From: Candidatus Nanopelagicales bacterium
Lineage (GTDB): Bacteria > Actinomycetota > Actinomycetes > S36-B12 > GCA-2699445
DNA: 48,934 nucleotides
Direction of reading: 5' to 3'
NCBI GenBank assembly: GCA_030700225.1
Contig: JAUYJT010000003.1
Location: 1 to 48,934 of the forward strand
Positions 28,340 to 38,165 of the stretch are shown piece after piece. The stretch's first letter is position 1. Each line of letters starts with the position of its first letter. The notes under the pieces were generated by a model. It saw only the letters and a program-made list of their open reading frames with translations, was not told the DNA's origin and searched no databases. The position numbers and the translations under genes were made by a program.

Positions 28340-28679
28340 CCGTGGAGCCTATGCGCTGGCGTTGCACACCAGACGCCTCGGCTCGCGACGGACATGGCGT
28401 GGCGAGATGATGGCGCCCCGGGTTCCGGTACGTCGCTTGGATCTATGGAACCGAGCCCCTCCTCAGTTAGCGGCCGTTCCCGACAAACGCGAATGTTTGG
28501 GTACAGACGCGCCCGTTGCAACGGGAGTTTCTTTCGGCAACGAGTGCCTTTGTTGGGAGCGGCCGTTTCTGCGCTGGTGGCAGGGCGAGCGCTGGTGAGC
28601 AGGGCGCGTCCGACAGGGCGTCGGCCAAGTGCGTTCAGCGTTCACGCTTCACGTCAACGGGATGGGGGCGACTCGGGTA
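28340..28679. other. Gene-free stretch with a 14-bp palindrome
   Basis: No gene is supported here. It contains CCCGTTGCAACGGG (28512-28525) followed by AGTTTCTTT, which could be an operator or a weak terminator. Confidence 0.4.
28346..28351 (-). promoter_or_regulatory. -10 box for leaderless deacetylase gene
   Basis: On the minus strand TAGGCT ends 6 nt before GTG 28339, and no ribosome site is present. Confidence 0.45.
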
Positions 28680-29918
28680 TCAGCGCAAGCTGTGCAGGAA
28701 CAGCCCCGACCGCAGCTTCGGCTCAAACCAGGTTGACTTCGGCGGCATTACTTGACCCTCGTCCGCCAGGGCCATCAGGTCGTCTACCGACGTCGGATGA
28801 AGAGCGAAAGCGACTCCGGCTCCAGCCCTGACTAGGCGCTCCAGCTCGCCGGTACCTCTGATGCCACCTACGAATCCGAGCCGCGCGTCGAGCCTTGGGT
28901 CACCGATGCCCAGCAGGGGCGCCAGCACGAAATCCTGAAGCACCGACACATCCAGCCGCGCCACAGGGTTTGCCTCGTCGACCTGCCCATCCCGGAGTTC
29001 GAGCCGGTACCACCCCTGCGGCAGGTACATGCCGATGACGTGTCTTCCGGAAGGACTCGGGGGGCCGTCAGACGGTGATACTGAGAAACGGCGCTCCAAC
29101 TGCGCTTGAAGTTCGCCCCCAGTGAGTCCGCCGAGATCAGCCACAACCCTGTGGTACGGCAGGATCGCGAGTTGGTCTGCCGCGAACACGACCACCAGGA
29201 ACCCGTCGTGGCCTTGCCAACCATCCCCAGTCAAGCCCCGTTGCCCGCGCAGATCCCGCACGCGTGCAGCCGCGGCGCTGCGGTGGTGACCATCGGCCAC
29301 GTATAGCCTCGGCATCTGCGCGAAGGCCCGGCTCACGCGGGCCAAGTCGTCGTCACCGGTGACGATCCACAGGGTGTGTCCGATCCCGTCGTCTGTGACT
29401 ATGTCGATGTCTGGCACTCCCGCGGTCACCTGGGCGATCACGGCCTCGATCTCGTCGTGACGGGGGCACAGCAAGAACACCGGCTCGTCCTGCGCCTCAA
29501 GGGCATCGATGTGTCTGACGCGATCCAGTTCCTTGTCGGGACGTGTCAGCTCATGACGTGCGATTACGCCAGATTCGTAGTCGTCAACGGCCGCCAAACC
29601 GACTATCCCAGTTTGAACGTGGTCCCCCATCCGTTGGCGGTAGATCGTGAACGTTGGAGTCGCATCGGTCACGAGCGCACCTCGTTCGATGAACGAATCA
29701 AGGTTGGCCCGGCCCCGCGTGTACACCGCGTCGTTGTAGGGGTCGACATCATTCGGCAAGTCGATCTCAGGGCGAGAAACATGCAGGAACGACACGTCGT
29801 TGCCGACCGCCATCGCTCTGGCCTCAGCGGCGTCCATGACGTCGTATGGCAGTGCGGCGACACGGGCTGCCAGGTCGGGGCGAGGACGCAGTGCGCGGAA
29901 TGGAAGGACGACGGCCAT
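28680..29918 (-). CDS. DUF1015-family protein
   Basis: This 412-aa cytoplasmic protein is of unknown function. It matches DUF1015 throughout: the N-terminal FRALRPRPDLAARVAALPYDV, then FLHVSRPEIDLP, IARHELTRPDKE, YVADGHHRSAAA and the C-terminal PPKSTWFEPKLRSGL. The family is often called HTH-like or serine-kinase-related, but no activity is established. ATG 29918 has a leaderless -10 box and no Shine-Dalgarno sequence. Confidence 0.92.
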   Translation of the reverse strand: MAVVLPFRALRPRPDLAARVAALPYDVMDAAEARAMAVGNDVSFLHVSRPEIDLPNDVDPYNDAVYTRGRANLDSFIERGALVTDATPTFTIYRQRMGDHVQTGIVGLAAVDDYESGVIARHELTRPDKELDRVRHIDALEAQDEPVFLLCPRHDEIEAVIAQVTAGVPDIDIVTDDGIGHTLWIVTGDDDLARVSRAFAQMPRLYVADGHHRSAAAARVRDLRGQRGLTGDGWQGHDGFLVVVFAADQLAILPYHRVVADLGGLTGGELQAQLERRFSVSPSDGPPSPSGRHVIGMYLPQGWYRLELRDGQVDEANPVARLDVSVLQDFVLAPLLGIGDPRLDARLGFVGGIRGTGELERLVRAGAGVAFALHPTSVDDLMALADEGQVMPPKSTWFEPKLRSGLFLHSLR

Positions 29919-29924
29919 TCGCCG

Positions 29925-29930
29925 AATCTA
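29925..29930 (-). promoter_or_regulatory. -10 box for leaderless DUF1015 gene
   Basis: On the minus strand TAGATT ends 6 nt before ATG 29918. Confidence 0.45.
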
Positions 29931-29977
29931 TCCCGTCAGCCAGAGCGGACCCCGAGGGCACTGAAGGCCTTCAACGA

Positions 29978-30697
29978 CTACCGCGTGTCCAGGACCTTGA
30001 AGGCTTCAGCGATCCTGCCGGGCGCGAGCCCAGCATCGGCGGCGGTGCGCTCGCCCCAAGACCTGATTCGCTCCTCCAGATCATCAAGGTGACCAGTCTG
30101 GCTTCGATGCGCGCGCAACGCGGCGAGCTTCAGCGGAAAGTCGCCAGTGATGTCCACCCAGTGGTCGGGGAACTCAAATCCCATGAGCCAAACTTCTGGC
30201 ACCGGCCAAGGCTCCAGGGCCTCATCAGTCAGGAGTGTCGGATGCGCGAACGGATTGCGCGCGTCAGGGTAGACCGCTTGCATCGCCGCCTCCCCGGCAG
30301 CTAGATGGTCGGGGTGACTGGCGTACATACGCTCGAGATTCCGAACTGGGGACTGGATCAGCACCAACGACGGCCGGACCTTGCGGATGACGCGGGCGAT
30401 GTCACGCCTCAATCCATGCGTGACGGTGAGTTCGCCATCGTGATACCCCAGGAAATGGATGTCTGTGACACCAAGCTCACGACCCGCGGCGCGCTGCTCA
30501 CTCCGACGGATCCCTGGGATCTCAGCACGCGGAATCCCGGGATCGAACCCACCTGCGTCGCCATCGGTAACAACGCAGTAGGACACGGGCACGCCCTCCG
30601 CGGTCCATCCCGCGACCGTCCCGCCAGCTCCGAAATCGACGTCATCCGGGTGCGCCGTGACCGTGAGTACACGTTCTGGGAGCGCGGTCGGATCCAT
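29978..30697 (-). CDS. PIG-L/LmbE-family deacetylase
   Basis: This ~239-aa zinc-dependent N-deacetylase belongs to the MshB/Mca/LmbE family, which acts on GlcNAc-type or mycothiol-like substrates. The metal motif AHPDDVDFGAGGT opens the protein, and the second metal site is seen in YASHPDHLA. VVTDGDAGG and FLGYHDGEL are family-typical. ATG 30697 has AAGGAGG four nt upstream. It may be mycothiol-related or unrelated; the sequence does not decide. Confidence 0.9.
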   Translation of the reverse strand: MDPTALPERVLTVTAHPDDVDFGAGGTVAGWTAEGVPVSYCVVTDGDAGGFDPGIPRAEIPGIRRSEQRAAGRELGVTDIHFLGYHDGELTVTHGLRRDIARVIRKVRPSLVLIQSPVRNLERMYASHPDHLAAGEAAMQAVYPDARNPFAHPTLLTDEALEPWPVPEVWLMGFEFPDHWVDITGDFPLKLAALRAHRSQTGHLDDLEERIRSWGERTAADAGLAPGRIAEAFKVLDTR

Positions 30698-30844
30698 CAA
30701 GCCTCCTTCGCTCGGCCCCTGGGACCAAGACCTCGCACCTGACAGATAGAGGAAATAGTCGTCAGCCGTCCGCTATGCAGACATCTTGCCCAATTCTCGC
30801 GTGGCTCAATTGCGAATGGCTCTCGATCCTGTCACGGTGACGCC

Positions 30845-32512
30845 GTGGTCAAGATCGTTGCAGGCGGTACCGATGATGACACGGTGAGTAGTGCGGCTCG
30901 CCGCGGCGGAGCGTTTCGACGCGGCCCGCTACGCATCGCGACCGCGATAGTCGCCGCCTGTGCGGTCGTCGCAGCCCCGGCTGCCATCGCGGCAACCGTC
31001 ATCAGCTTCAAAGTTCCGGCCCCAACTGTCCAGCTCCCGGCCCAGGTCGATTGGCAAGCCGAATACCAGGGGCAAACGTTATGCACACCAACCGCCAAGC
31101 CGGGAACTCTACGGCTCGGCAAGCTCCTAGATGACACCTACGGCACGTTCACCCAGTACATCGCACGGTCGTGCGCCACTCCTGGCACGAGCGAACACGA
31201 GGAGGGCCGAGCTCTCGACTGGATGGTGAACTCCAAGATCGACAAGCAGAGGAAGAAGGCGTTCCGATTCCTCAACTGGGCGATCGCCCCTGGGCCCAAC
31301 GGCGAGCCAGGCGCGATGGCGCGGCGATTGGGGATCATGTATCTGATCTACGAGAACAAGATCTGGGGCGTATACAGCCCGCAAGCTGGGTGGCGCGAGT
31401 ACCAGAACTGCTCCTCATCGGGCAAGTCGTCCAGCTCCTACGACACGGTCTGCCACCGCGATCACATCCACATCTCGCTGACTTGGGACGGCGCCTACGG
31501 CACGACATCCTTCTGGACTGGAGTGGCCGAGACGCGGGGACCGTGCTCTTCGTCGACAGCGAGCCGGACCAACGGCACGTCGGACAAGCCGACGACACTG
31601 CTCAACACGCACAGCGGAATCGGACTTACGTCCTCCCGGTGTCGACTGGCAGCCGGGACGAGCTACACGAGCCGGACCTACAAGGTGAAAGTTCCGGTGC
31701 CAACGGTGGCCGCGGGGTATACCCCTGTCCAACGCATCAAGATCACGAAGATGAATCTGAACGCGCCGTCCTCGGTGTGGGTTTCCAGCGCAGCGTCGAA
31801 GTCAGTCCCGCGAGGCGCCAAGCTGCCCATATCCATGGACATTCCGCTGAACTCCAAGGGCCTGATCACCTTCTCTGTCGGAGCCGGCTACTCGCGGTTC
31901 AAGGTCCGAGGCCTCGGCACAGGAGCTCCGCTCCCACCCCCATCCCCGACTGTGGCTCTCAGTCCCCCCTCGGGCCAAGTCCACGTTGGTGACGCGGTGT
32001 CCTTGGTCGGCTCGGTGGCGAACATCGCGTCGGGCACGTCACTGACGATCCGGCGCAAGCTCGTCGGAGGCGCCTTCGCGGACCTGGCTACCCAGTCCGC
32101 GACGACGGGGGCTTACTCCATTGCGAGCGCAGCACCCACGACGCCAGGAACGTACGTGTACAGGGCATTGATCACCAAGAACGGTCAGAAGCTGGACAGG
32201 TCGGCCAAGCGCCGCGTAGAGGTGCTCCCGCCGGCCGTAGTCGTGACGTCAGCGAAATCACCCATCGCGGCCGGGAAGAAAACCCGCGTCCGAGGCACGG
32301 TGGCTGGGGCCCCAGCCGGCAGCCGGATCGTGTTGCGTCGCAAACTCGCGGGGTACAAGTGGCGCAAGGCCGGCCATCGGCCCGCCGCGAACGGTTCCTT
32401 CGCCGCCAAGGCATTGCTGCCGATTCCTGGGAAGTACAAGGTCCGCGCGATCGTGAAATCTGGTTCGACACGCGTCGCCAGATCCGGGAAGCTAAGAGTC
32501 AGAGCACGCTGA
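30845..32512 (+). CDS. Secreted M15-like/ARB_07466-type peptidase-fold protein with C-terminal Ig-like repeats
   Basis: This secreted protein has up to 555 aa. After a signal peptide ending near AIAATV comes a ~200-residue domain with SEHEEGRALDWMV and CHRDHIHISL, the zinc ligands H-x6-D and H-x-H of M15/VanY-like hydrolases of the ARB_07466 type. A middle beta-domain follows, then a Pro-rich hinge (PLPPPSPTV) and two related ~85-residue Ig-like repeats (LTIRRKLVGG... and IVLRRKLAGY...). GTG 30845 and GTG 30884 are both possible; the second has GATGAT six nt upstream and gives a shorter n-region. It is likely involved in cell-wall turnover. Confidence 0.8.
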   Translation: MVKIVAGGTDDDTVSSAARRGGAFRRGPLRIATAIVAACAVVAAPAAIAATVISFKVPAPTVQLPAQVDWQAEYQGQTLCTPTAKPGTLRLGKLLDDTYGTFTQYIARSCATPGTSEHEEGRALDWMVNSKIDKQRKKAFRFLNWAIAPGPNGEPGAMARRLGIMYLIYENKIWGVYSPQAGWREYQNCSSSGKSSSSYDTVCHRDHIHISLTWDGAYGTTSFWTGVAETRGPCSSSTASRTNGTSDKPTTLLNTHSGIGLTSSRCRLAAGTSYTSRTYKVKVPVPTVAAGYTPVQRIKITKMNLNAPSSVWVSSAASKSVPRGAKLPISMDIPLNSKGLITFSVGAGYSRFKVRGLGTGAPLPPPSPTVALSPPSGQVHVGDAVSLVGSVANIASGTSLTIRRKLVGGAFADLATQSATTGAYSIASAAPTTPGTYVYRALITKNGQKLDRSAKRRVEVLPPAVVVTSAKSPIAAGKKTRVRGTVAGAPAGSRIVLRRKLAGYKWRKAGHRPAANGSFAAKALLPIPGKYKVRAIVKSGSTRVARSGKLRVRAR

Positions 32513-32547
32513 CCGCGACGCTTCTCAAGCCGTCCGACACCCGGCCA

Positions 32548-32553
32548 TAGACT
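32548..32553 (+). promoter_or_regulatory. -10 box for leaderless pcrA gene
   Basis: TAGACT ends 6 nt before GTG 32560, with no ribosome site. Confidence 0.5.
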
Positions 32554-32559
32554 TCCCGG

Positions 32560-34785
32560 GTGGGGACCCTCTTCAATCCGGATGACCTTCTAACGGACCT
32601 GAACGCTGAACAGCGCAGGGCCGTGGTTCATCGCGGCTCCCCCTTGCTCGTTGTCGCTGGTGCTGGGTCCGGCAAGACCCGCGTGCTCACCCGGCGCATC
32701 GGCCACCTGCTCGCTACCAGGGATGCCAGCCCGGGCCAGATTCTCGCCATCACGTTCACAAACAAGGCGGCCAGCGAGATGCGCGACCGGGTCTCGGTCT
32801 TGGTTGGCACGGCTGCCCGCTGGATGTGGGTATCGACGTTCCACGCAGCGTGCGTTCGAATCCTGCGTGCGGAATCCCGGCGGCTGGGCATCAAGAGCAG
32901 CTTCTCGATCTACGACTCCGCCGATTCGCAGAGGTTGCTGACTATGGTCCTGCGGGATCTTGATCTGGACCCCAAGCGCCACAGGCCCCGAGTGCTCGCT
33001 GGCAGGATCAGCGCGGCCAAGAGTGAACTGATCGACCCCGGCGCCTATTCCAGCCAGGCCACCGGCGCGGATCAAGAGACCACAGCAGCCGTCTACGCCG
33101 AATACCAGCGACGCTTGGCGAGAGCCGACGCGTTCGACTTCGATGACCTGATCGGATCGACCGTAGCTGTCCTGCGGACGTTCCCGGAAGTGTCCGCGCA
33201 CTACCGAGAGCGATTCCGGCACGTGCTGGTAGATGAGTACCAGGACACCAACCATGCCCAGTACGTGCTGGTGCGCGAGCTCGTCGGGGCGCCTGGGTCC
33301 GAGCCGCCACCGGGGGAACTTTGCGTCGTCGGTGACGCGGATCAGTCCATCTACGCCTTCCGTGGTGCGACGATCCGCAATATCGAGGAGTTTGAGACAG
33401 ATTTCCCAAACACCGTGACCGTGATGCTCGAGCAGAACTACCGGTCGACGCAAGTTATCCTCAGCGCGGCCAATGCCGTCATCTCAAACAACCCCGGGCG
33501 CAAACCCAAGCGGCTGTGGACTGACGGCCCGGCGGGACAGAAGATCATCGGGTACGTCGCCGACGATGAACATGACGAAGCCAGGTTCGTAGCAGATGAG
33601 ATCCTCCGGCTGGCTGACGACTTCGCGGTCAAGCCACAGGACGTGGCCGTCTTCTACCGCACCAACGCTCAGTCGCGGGCGCTTGAGGAAGTCATGATCC
33701 GCGAGGGCCTCCCGTACCGGGTCGTCGGCGCCGTCCGCTTCTACGAGCGCCGGGAGGTGCGTGACGCGTTGGCTTACCTTCGCGCGGTAGCCAATCCGGG
33801 TGATGAGACCAGCCTGCGCCGGATCCTGAACACGCCACGCCGTGGCATCGGCGATCGAGCCGAAGCGGCGCTGGCTCAGTTCGCCGCGAGCAACCAGATC
33901 GCCTTCGACGAAGCCTGCGCACGCTCCAAGGAGACACCAGGGCTGGCCGCACGATCTGCCCAAGCTGTCGCGGCATTCCACGCCATGTTGACCGGGCTTC
34001 GTGAGCTGGCCGAAGGCGGTGCCGGCCCCGCGGGCTTGCTGAACGAGGCGCTACACCGGTCCGGGTACTTGGCGGCATTGAAGCAATCCCAGGATCCTCA
34101 GGACGTCACCCGCCTGGAGAACATCGGAGAGCTGGAGTCAGTGGCCAGCGACTACGAGCGCACAGAGCCAGAAGGGGACCTGATCACTTTTCTGGAGCGG
34201 GTCTCTCTCGTCTCAGACTCCGATGAGATACCCGACGCCGATGGGGGTCAAGTGACTCTCATGACGCTGCACACGGCGAAGGGACTGGAGTTCCCTGTCG
34301 TGTTCTTGACTGGTATGGAGGAGGGAATCTTCCCCCACGCCAGGACCTTGGACTCCGGCGAGCTACCCGAGGAGCGGCGTCTGGCCTACGTCGGCATCAC
34401 CAGGGCCGAGCAGAGGTTGTTCGTCACCCGAGCTTTGTCCCGCGCTTCCTGGGGGGCGCCCGAGTACCACGCCGGATCCAGGTTCGTCGAAGAGATCCCG
34501 CCGGCACTGTTGGACTGGAGGCGCTTGCCGGAGGCGGCGACGACCGCATCAACAGCATGGGAGCCAAGCGGCCGCACCTCAGAACGCTTTGTCAAGCCCG
34601 CCCGACAAGGGCGAGCTTCCCCGACAGATCTAGCCGCCGGGGACCGCGTGACCCATGACAAGTTCGGGATGGGCACGGTGGTGACCATAGCGGGCGACGG
34701 TGACCACGCGGAGGCGACCGTCGACTTCGCATCACAGGGTGTCAAACGATTGCTGCTGCGCTACGCGCCCCTGGAGCGGTTGTAG
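32560..34785 (+). CDS. pcrA: ATP-dependent DNA helicase PcrA/UvrD
   Basis: This superfamily 1A 3'-5' helicase (741 aa) acts in nucleotide excision repair and the clearing of recombination intermediates. LNAEQRRAVVHRGSPLLVVAGAGSGKT gives the Q and Walker A motifs. ITFTNKAASEMRDRV is motif Ia, LVDEYQDTN motif II, VGDADQSIYAFRGA motif III, QNYRS motif IV, TLHTAKGLEFPVVFLTGMEEG motif V and VGITRAE motif VI. The C-terminal Tudor-like end (GDRVTHDKFGMGTVV) is typical of Gram-positive PcrA. Confidence 0.96.
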   Translation: MGTLFNPDDLLTDLNAEQRRAVVHRGSPLLVVAGAGSGKTRVLTRRIGHLLATRDASPGQILAITFTNKAASEMRDRVSVLVGTAARWMWVSTFHAACVRILRAESRRLGIKSSFSIYDSADSQRLLTMVLRDLDLDPKRHRPRVLAGRISAAKSELIDPGAYSSQATGADQETTAAVYAEYQRRLARADAFDFDDLIGSTVAVLRTFPEVSAHYRERFRHVLVDEYQDTNHAQYVLVRELVGAPGSEPPPGELCVVGDADQSIYAFRGATIRNIEEFETDFPNTVTVMLEQNYRSTQVILSAANAVISNNPGRKPKRLWTDGPAGQKIIGYVADDEHDEARFVADEILRLADDFAVKPQDVAVFYRTNAQSRALEEVMIREGLPYRVVGAVRFYERREVRDALAYLRAVANPGDETSLRRILNTPRRGIGDRAEAALAQFAASNQIAFDEACARSKETPGLAARSAQAVAAFHAMLTGLRELAEGGAGPAGLLNEALHRSGYLAALKQSQDPQDVTRLENIGELESVASDYERTEPEGDLITFLERVSLVSDSDEIPDADGGQVTLMTLHTAKGLEFPVVFLTGMEEGIFPHARTLDSGELPEERRLAYVGITRAEQRLFVTRALSRASWGAPEYHAGSRFVEEIPPALLDWRRLPEAATTASTAWEPSGRTSERFVKPARQGRASPTDLAAGDRVTHDKFGMGTVVTIAGDGDHAEATVDFASQGVKRLLLRYAPLERL

Positions 34786-34830
34786 CACGACAGCCAGGTG
34801 TGAGAAGTGCATGCGTTGGCCCTCAGCGAG

Positions 34831-35883
34831 CTAGCCAGCGGGTCGCGCGTCACGCACGACCGCTGCTGGCGCTGACCGCGGTTGCGGCACAACAGCGACA
34901 CGTCCGTTCGAGCGAGCTATCGAAGTGACGCCGTCAACCACGATCCGGCCGTCGTGGTCCAGATGGGCCAGGGTCGTGCAGATCTCGTGGACAACTCTTC
35001 CGTCGACTGGCAACGACATGTGACCGACTCCGCGCACGAACACGTTGCGAGCGTTCAGGTCAGGGTGAACAACACGAGCGTTTCGCTTGGGGACCATCAA
35101 CTGATCCAAGTCTGACCAAACAGCCAAGAAGCGGGTCCGGCATTCCGGCGCGGGGCTATCGAAGTCTGCTACGACCTTCGAGTCGGGCCGGATCTGCCGG
35201 GCCAACGGATGGGGTACGAACTTGGCCGGCGCAGTGCCCAGGTGCGGGGTGCCAAGCGTGACCAGGGTATGGACACGCTCATCACCGTTCATGCGTTGCA
35301 CGTAGTACCTGCCGATCATCCCGCCCATCGAGTGGCCAACTACGTGAACACGCTCGTACCCAGTCTCCTTGACTACGGTCTCAACCAGCCGAGACAGCCG
35401 TTCCGCGACTAGCCGGATGTCCGCTGTCAGGGGGCTGTAGTTCAGAGAAACAACTCGGCCGAACCCGCGCTTGCGCAGACCCCTGCGCAGCAGCGCGAAG
35501 ATACTTCGGTTGTCGACCATCCCGTGGATGAGGATGATCGGAGTCCCGGCAGCTTCCACGTCACCGATCAGCAGACCCCTGCGAACAGGATCCAGCCCGT
35601 CCAAGTTGTGGCGGACTACCTCCTCGCGCGCCTTCTCCTCGACTAGACCCAGCGGGTACATAGCGATGTGGGCCGATACCCAGGCGACTTCGACAGCGGC
35701 GCCGCGCAGCCCTCGCGCGCTCAGCAGCGTCCGGGCTCCTTTCCGCGTGGCGCGGCGGGTCCGCTGAGCACGATCACGAGCGACCGCCCGAAGGCCCTTA
35801 GGGCCGCAGTCCTCGCCGTCCCAGATGTCTGCCCAAGGTGCGGATTCAACCGCGGGCTCGTCTGGCAACGCCGATGGGGTCAC
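34831..35883 (-). CDS. Lipase/esterase-like alpha/beta hydrolase
   Basis: This alpha/beta hydrolase of about 350 aa resembles the EstA/LipA-type triacylglycerol lipases. IILIHGMVDNRSIF carries the oxyanion-hole region; the nucleophile lies in GHSMGG; LVTLGTPHLGT follows; the catalytic Asp is probably in WSDLDQLMVP and the His in VGHMSL. The open frame continues to 36195 across the sucC start, but that N-terminus is Arg/Pro-rich shadow sequence. GTG 35883 is preferred because TAACGT lies 8 nt upstream; GTG 35910 is possible. No signal peptide is evident. Confidence 0.82.
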   Translation of the reverse strand: MTPSALPDEPAVESAPWADIWDGEDCGPKGLRAVARDRAQRTRRATRKGARTLLSARGLRGAAVEVAWVSAHIAMYPLGLVEEKAREEVVRHNLDGLDPVRRGLLIGDVEAAGTPIILIHGMVDNRSIFALLRRGLRKRGFGRVVSLNYSPLTADIRLVAERLSRLVETVVKETGYERVHVVGHSMGGMIGRYYVQRMNGDERVHTLVTLGTPHLGTAPAKFVPHPLARQIRPDSKVVADFDSPAPECRTRFLAVWSDLDQLMVPKRNARVVHPDLNARNVFVRGVGHMSLPVDGRVVHEICTTLAHLDHDGRIVVDGVTSIARSNGRVAVVPQPRSAPAAVVRDARPAG

Positions 35884-36032
35884 GGATGCCGACGTTAGCC
35901 CACGACTCACGCGGACGGAAGCGCCAAACAAAGACTCAATGTCGCAGTTTCCTCCCAGGCCGACCCGCCTACACGTCGTAGTGCGGTCGATTGGCCGGGC
36001 AACCCGGCGAAGATCGACATATGGACTTTGGG

Positions 36033-36038
36033 TAGTCT
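36033..36038 (+). promoter_or_regulatory. Candidate -10 box upstream of sucC
   Basis: TAGTCT lies 36 nt before ATG 36075. AGAGG (36061-36065) serves as the ribosome site. Confidence 0.35.
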
Positions 36039-36074
36039 CAGCCCGGTTGCGCACCGGCTGAGAGGTCTTCCCGA

Positions 36075-37247
36075 ATGGATCTTTTCGAGTATCAGGCCAA
36101 GCATCTGTTCGACAAGAACGGTGTACCGGTCGTTCCCGGAGAGGTGTGCACGTCGTCCTACACGGCCGCCGAGGCGGCTCGCAAGATCGGCACAACGGTC
36201 GTCGTCAAGGCCCAGGTGAAGACAGGCGGCCGGGGCAAGGCGGGCGGCGTCAAACTGGCCGCTACGCCTGAAGAAGCTGCGGATTGGGCCGAGAAGATCA
36301 TTGGGATGGTCATCAAGGACCACAAGGTCAAGCGGGTGCTGGTCGCTGAAGCGGCAGAGATCGCGGACGAGTACTACGTGTCCTTCCTGCTCGACCGCGC
36401 CGAAAGGTCTTTCCTCGCTATGGCGAGTGTCGAGGGTGGCGTCGAGATCGAAGTGGTGGCCGCCACTAACCCCGGTGCTCTCGCGAAGATCCGCGTTGAT
36501 GCCCTTGTGGGCGTGGACCGCGCCAAGGCGGAGGAAATCGTGACCGCGGCCGGGTTCCCCGAGCAGCACCGGGACGCACTCGTAGATGTGATCCAGAGTC
36601 TGTGGTCAGTGATGACTCGCGAGGACGCCACGCTGGTGGAGGTGAATCCGCTGGTGCTGACGGCGGCGGGCTCGATCGTCGCACTGGACGGCAAGGCGAC
36701 CCTGGATGACAACGCCGACTTCCGGCACGCTTCCCACGCTGACCTGGCGCTGGCGGACGATATCGATCCCATCGAGAAGCGCGCGAAGGACCTGGACCTG
36801 AACTACGTCAAGCTCGACGGCCACGTCGGAATCGTCGGAAACGGCGCCGGACTGGTGATGTCCACGCTCGACGTCGTGGCCTACGCGGGCGAGCAGTTCG
36901 GCGGTATCCGGCCCGCGAACTTCCTCGACATCGGAGGAGGCGCCAGCGCGGAAGTCATGGCCAACGGTCTGGACATCGTGCTCAATGACCCGGATGTCCG
37001 GGCGGTATTCGTCAATGTCTTCGGCGGGATCACATCATGCGACGAAGTCGCCAACGGGATCGTCGGAGCACTCGACATGCTCGCAGCCAAGGGCGAGACC
37101 GTCACCAAGCCGATCGTGTGCCGCATTGATGGCAACAGCGCGGTCGAGGGGCGGCGGATCCTCAACGCTGCCGAACACGACGTAATCGAGTTGGTCGAAA
37201 CGATGGACGATGCGGCGCGGCGCGTAGCCGAGCTGGCCGCGTCCTGA
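36075..37247 (+). CDS. sucC: Succinyl-CoA synthetase (ADP-forming) beta subunit
   Basis: This beta subunit (390 aa) of succinate-CoA ligase catalyses the substrate-level phosphorylation step of the TCA cycle. It begins [19 protein letters not shown] and has the ATP-grasp pattern [24 protein letters not shown] and [13 protein letters not shown], and the C-terminal CoA ligase part NFLDIGGGA and [12 protein letters not shown]. It is 12 nt upstream of sucD. Confidence 0.97.
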   Translation: MDLFEYQAKHLFDKNGVPVVPGEVCTSSYTAAEAARKIGTTVVVKAQVKTGGRGKAGGVKLAATPEEAADWAEKIIGMVIKDHKVKRVLVAEAAEIADEYYVSFLLDRAERSFLAMASVEGGVEIEVVAATNPGALAKIRVDALVGVDRAKAEEIVTAAGFPEQHRDALVDVIQSLWSVMTREDATLVEVNPLVLTAAGSIVALDGKATLDDNADFRHASHADLALADDIDPIEKRAKDLDLNYVKLDGHVGIVGNGAGLVMSTLDVVAYAGEQFGGIRPANFLDIGGGASAEVMANGLDIVLNDPDVRAVFVNVFGGITSCDEVANGIVGALDMLAAKGETVTKPIVCRIDGNSAVEGRRILNAAEHDVIELVETMDDAARRVAELAAS

Positions 37248-37259
37248 TCAGGAGCAGGT

Positions 37260-38135
37260 ATGGCAATCTTCTTGAACTCCGATAGCCGGATCGTGGTGCA
37301 GGGCATGACCGGATCCGAGGGCACCAAGCACACTCGCAGGATGGTCGCCAGCGGCACATCCATCGTGGCTGGAGTCACCCCCGGCAAGGGCGGACTTGAA
37401 GTCGACGGGATTCCAGTCTTCGACTCAGTTTCCGAGGCCGTCGCGGCCACCGGAGCCAACGTCAGCGTCGTGTTCGTCCCGCCGAAGTTCGCCAAGGCAG
37501 CGGTTGAGGAAACCGTGGACGCCGGTGTCGCCCTGGCCGTTGTGATCACCGAGGGGATCCCGGTACACGACACTGCCCAGTTCTTCCAGTACGCCCAGAA
37601 CTCCGGCACTACGCGGATAATCGGTCCGAACTGTCCAGGGATCATTTCACCTGGCCAGAGCAACGCGGGAATTATCCCCGCCGACATCACAACGCCCGGG
37701 CGCCTCGGGCTCGTGAGCAAATCAGGGACGCTCACCTACCAGATGATGTACGAACTGCGTGACATCGGCTTCTCGACCTGTGTCGGCATCGGAGGAGACC
37801 CGATCATCGGCACGACGCATGTTGACTGCCTACAGGCCTTCGAGGATGACCCAGAGACCGATGCGATCGTCATGATCGGCGAGATCGGTGGTGACGCCGA
37901 GGAGCGCGCAGCCGCCTTCATCTCCAGCAACGTGAGCAAGCCGGTGGTCGGCTACGTGGCTGGCTTCACCGCACCCGTCGGCAAGACGATGGGGCACGCG
38001 GGCGCCATTGTGTCTGAGTCTTCGGGTACGGCCCAAGCGAAGCAAGACGCGTTGGAATTAGTAGGAGTCAGGGTTGGCCGGACACCGAGCGGTGCCGCTC
38101 AGATCGTTCGAGACCTAATGTCCGCGCGCGTTTGA
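37260..38135 (+). CDS. sucD: Succinyl-CoA synthetase alpha subunit
   Basis: This alpha subunit (291 aa) binds CoA and carries the transient phosphohistidine (GHAGAIV near residue 245). [15 protein letters not shown] is the N-terminal CoA-binding signature, followed by [12 protein letters not shown] and GDPIIGT. AGGAGCAGG precedes ATG 37260. It forms an operon with sucC. Confidence 0.97.
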   Translation: MAIFLNSDSRIVVQGMTGSEGTKHTRRMVASGTSIVAGVTPGKGGLEVDGIPVFDSVSEAVAATGANVSVVFVPPKFAKAAVEETVDAGVALAVVITEGIPVHDTAQFFQYAQNSGTTRIIGPNCPGIISPGQSNAGIIPADITTPGRLGLVSKSGTLTYQMMYELRDIGFSTCVGIGGDPIIGTTHVDCLQAFEDDPETDAIVMIGEIGGDAEERAAAFISSNVSKPVVGYVAGFTAPVGKTMGHAGAIVSESSGTAQAKQDALELVGVRVGRTPSGAAQIVRDLMSARV

Positions 38136-38165
38136 GCGTGCCTGCCGGGTTGAAGGCACCTCACG

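Noticed and set aside
35884-36195. Long N-terminal extension of the alpha/beta hydrolase frame
   Set aside because: It overlaps the sucC start, is Arg/Cys/Pro-rich and has no family similarity; starts at 35883 or 35910 fit better.
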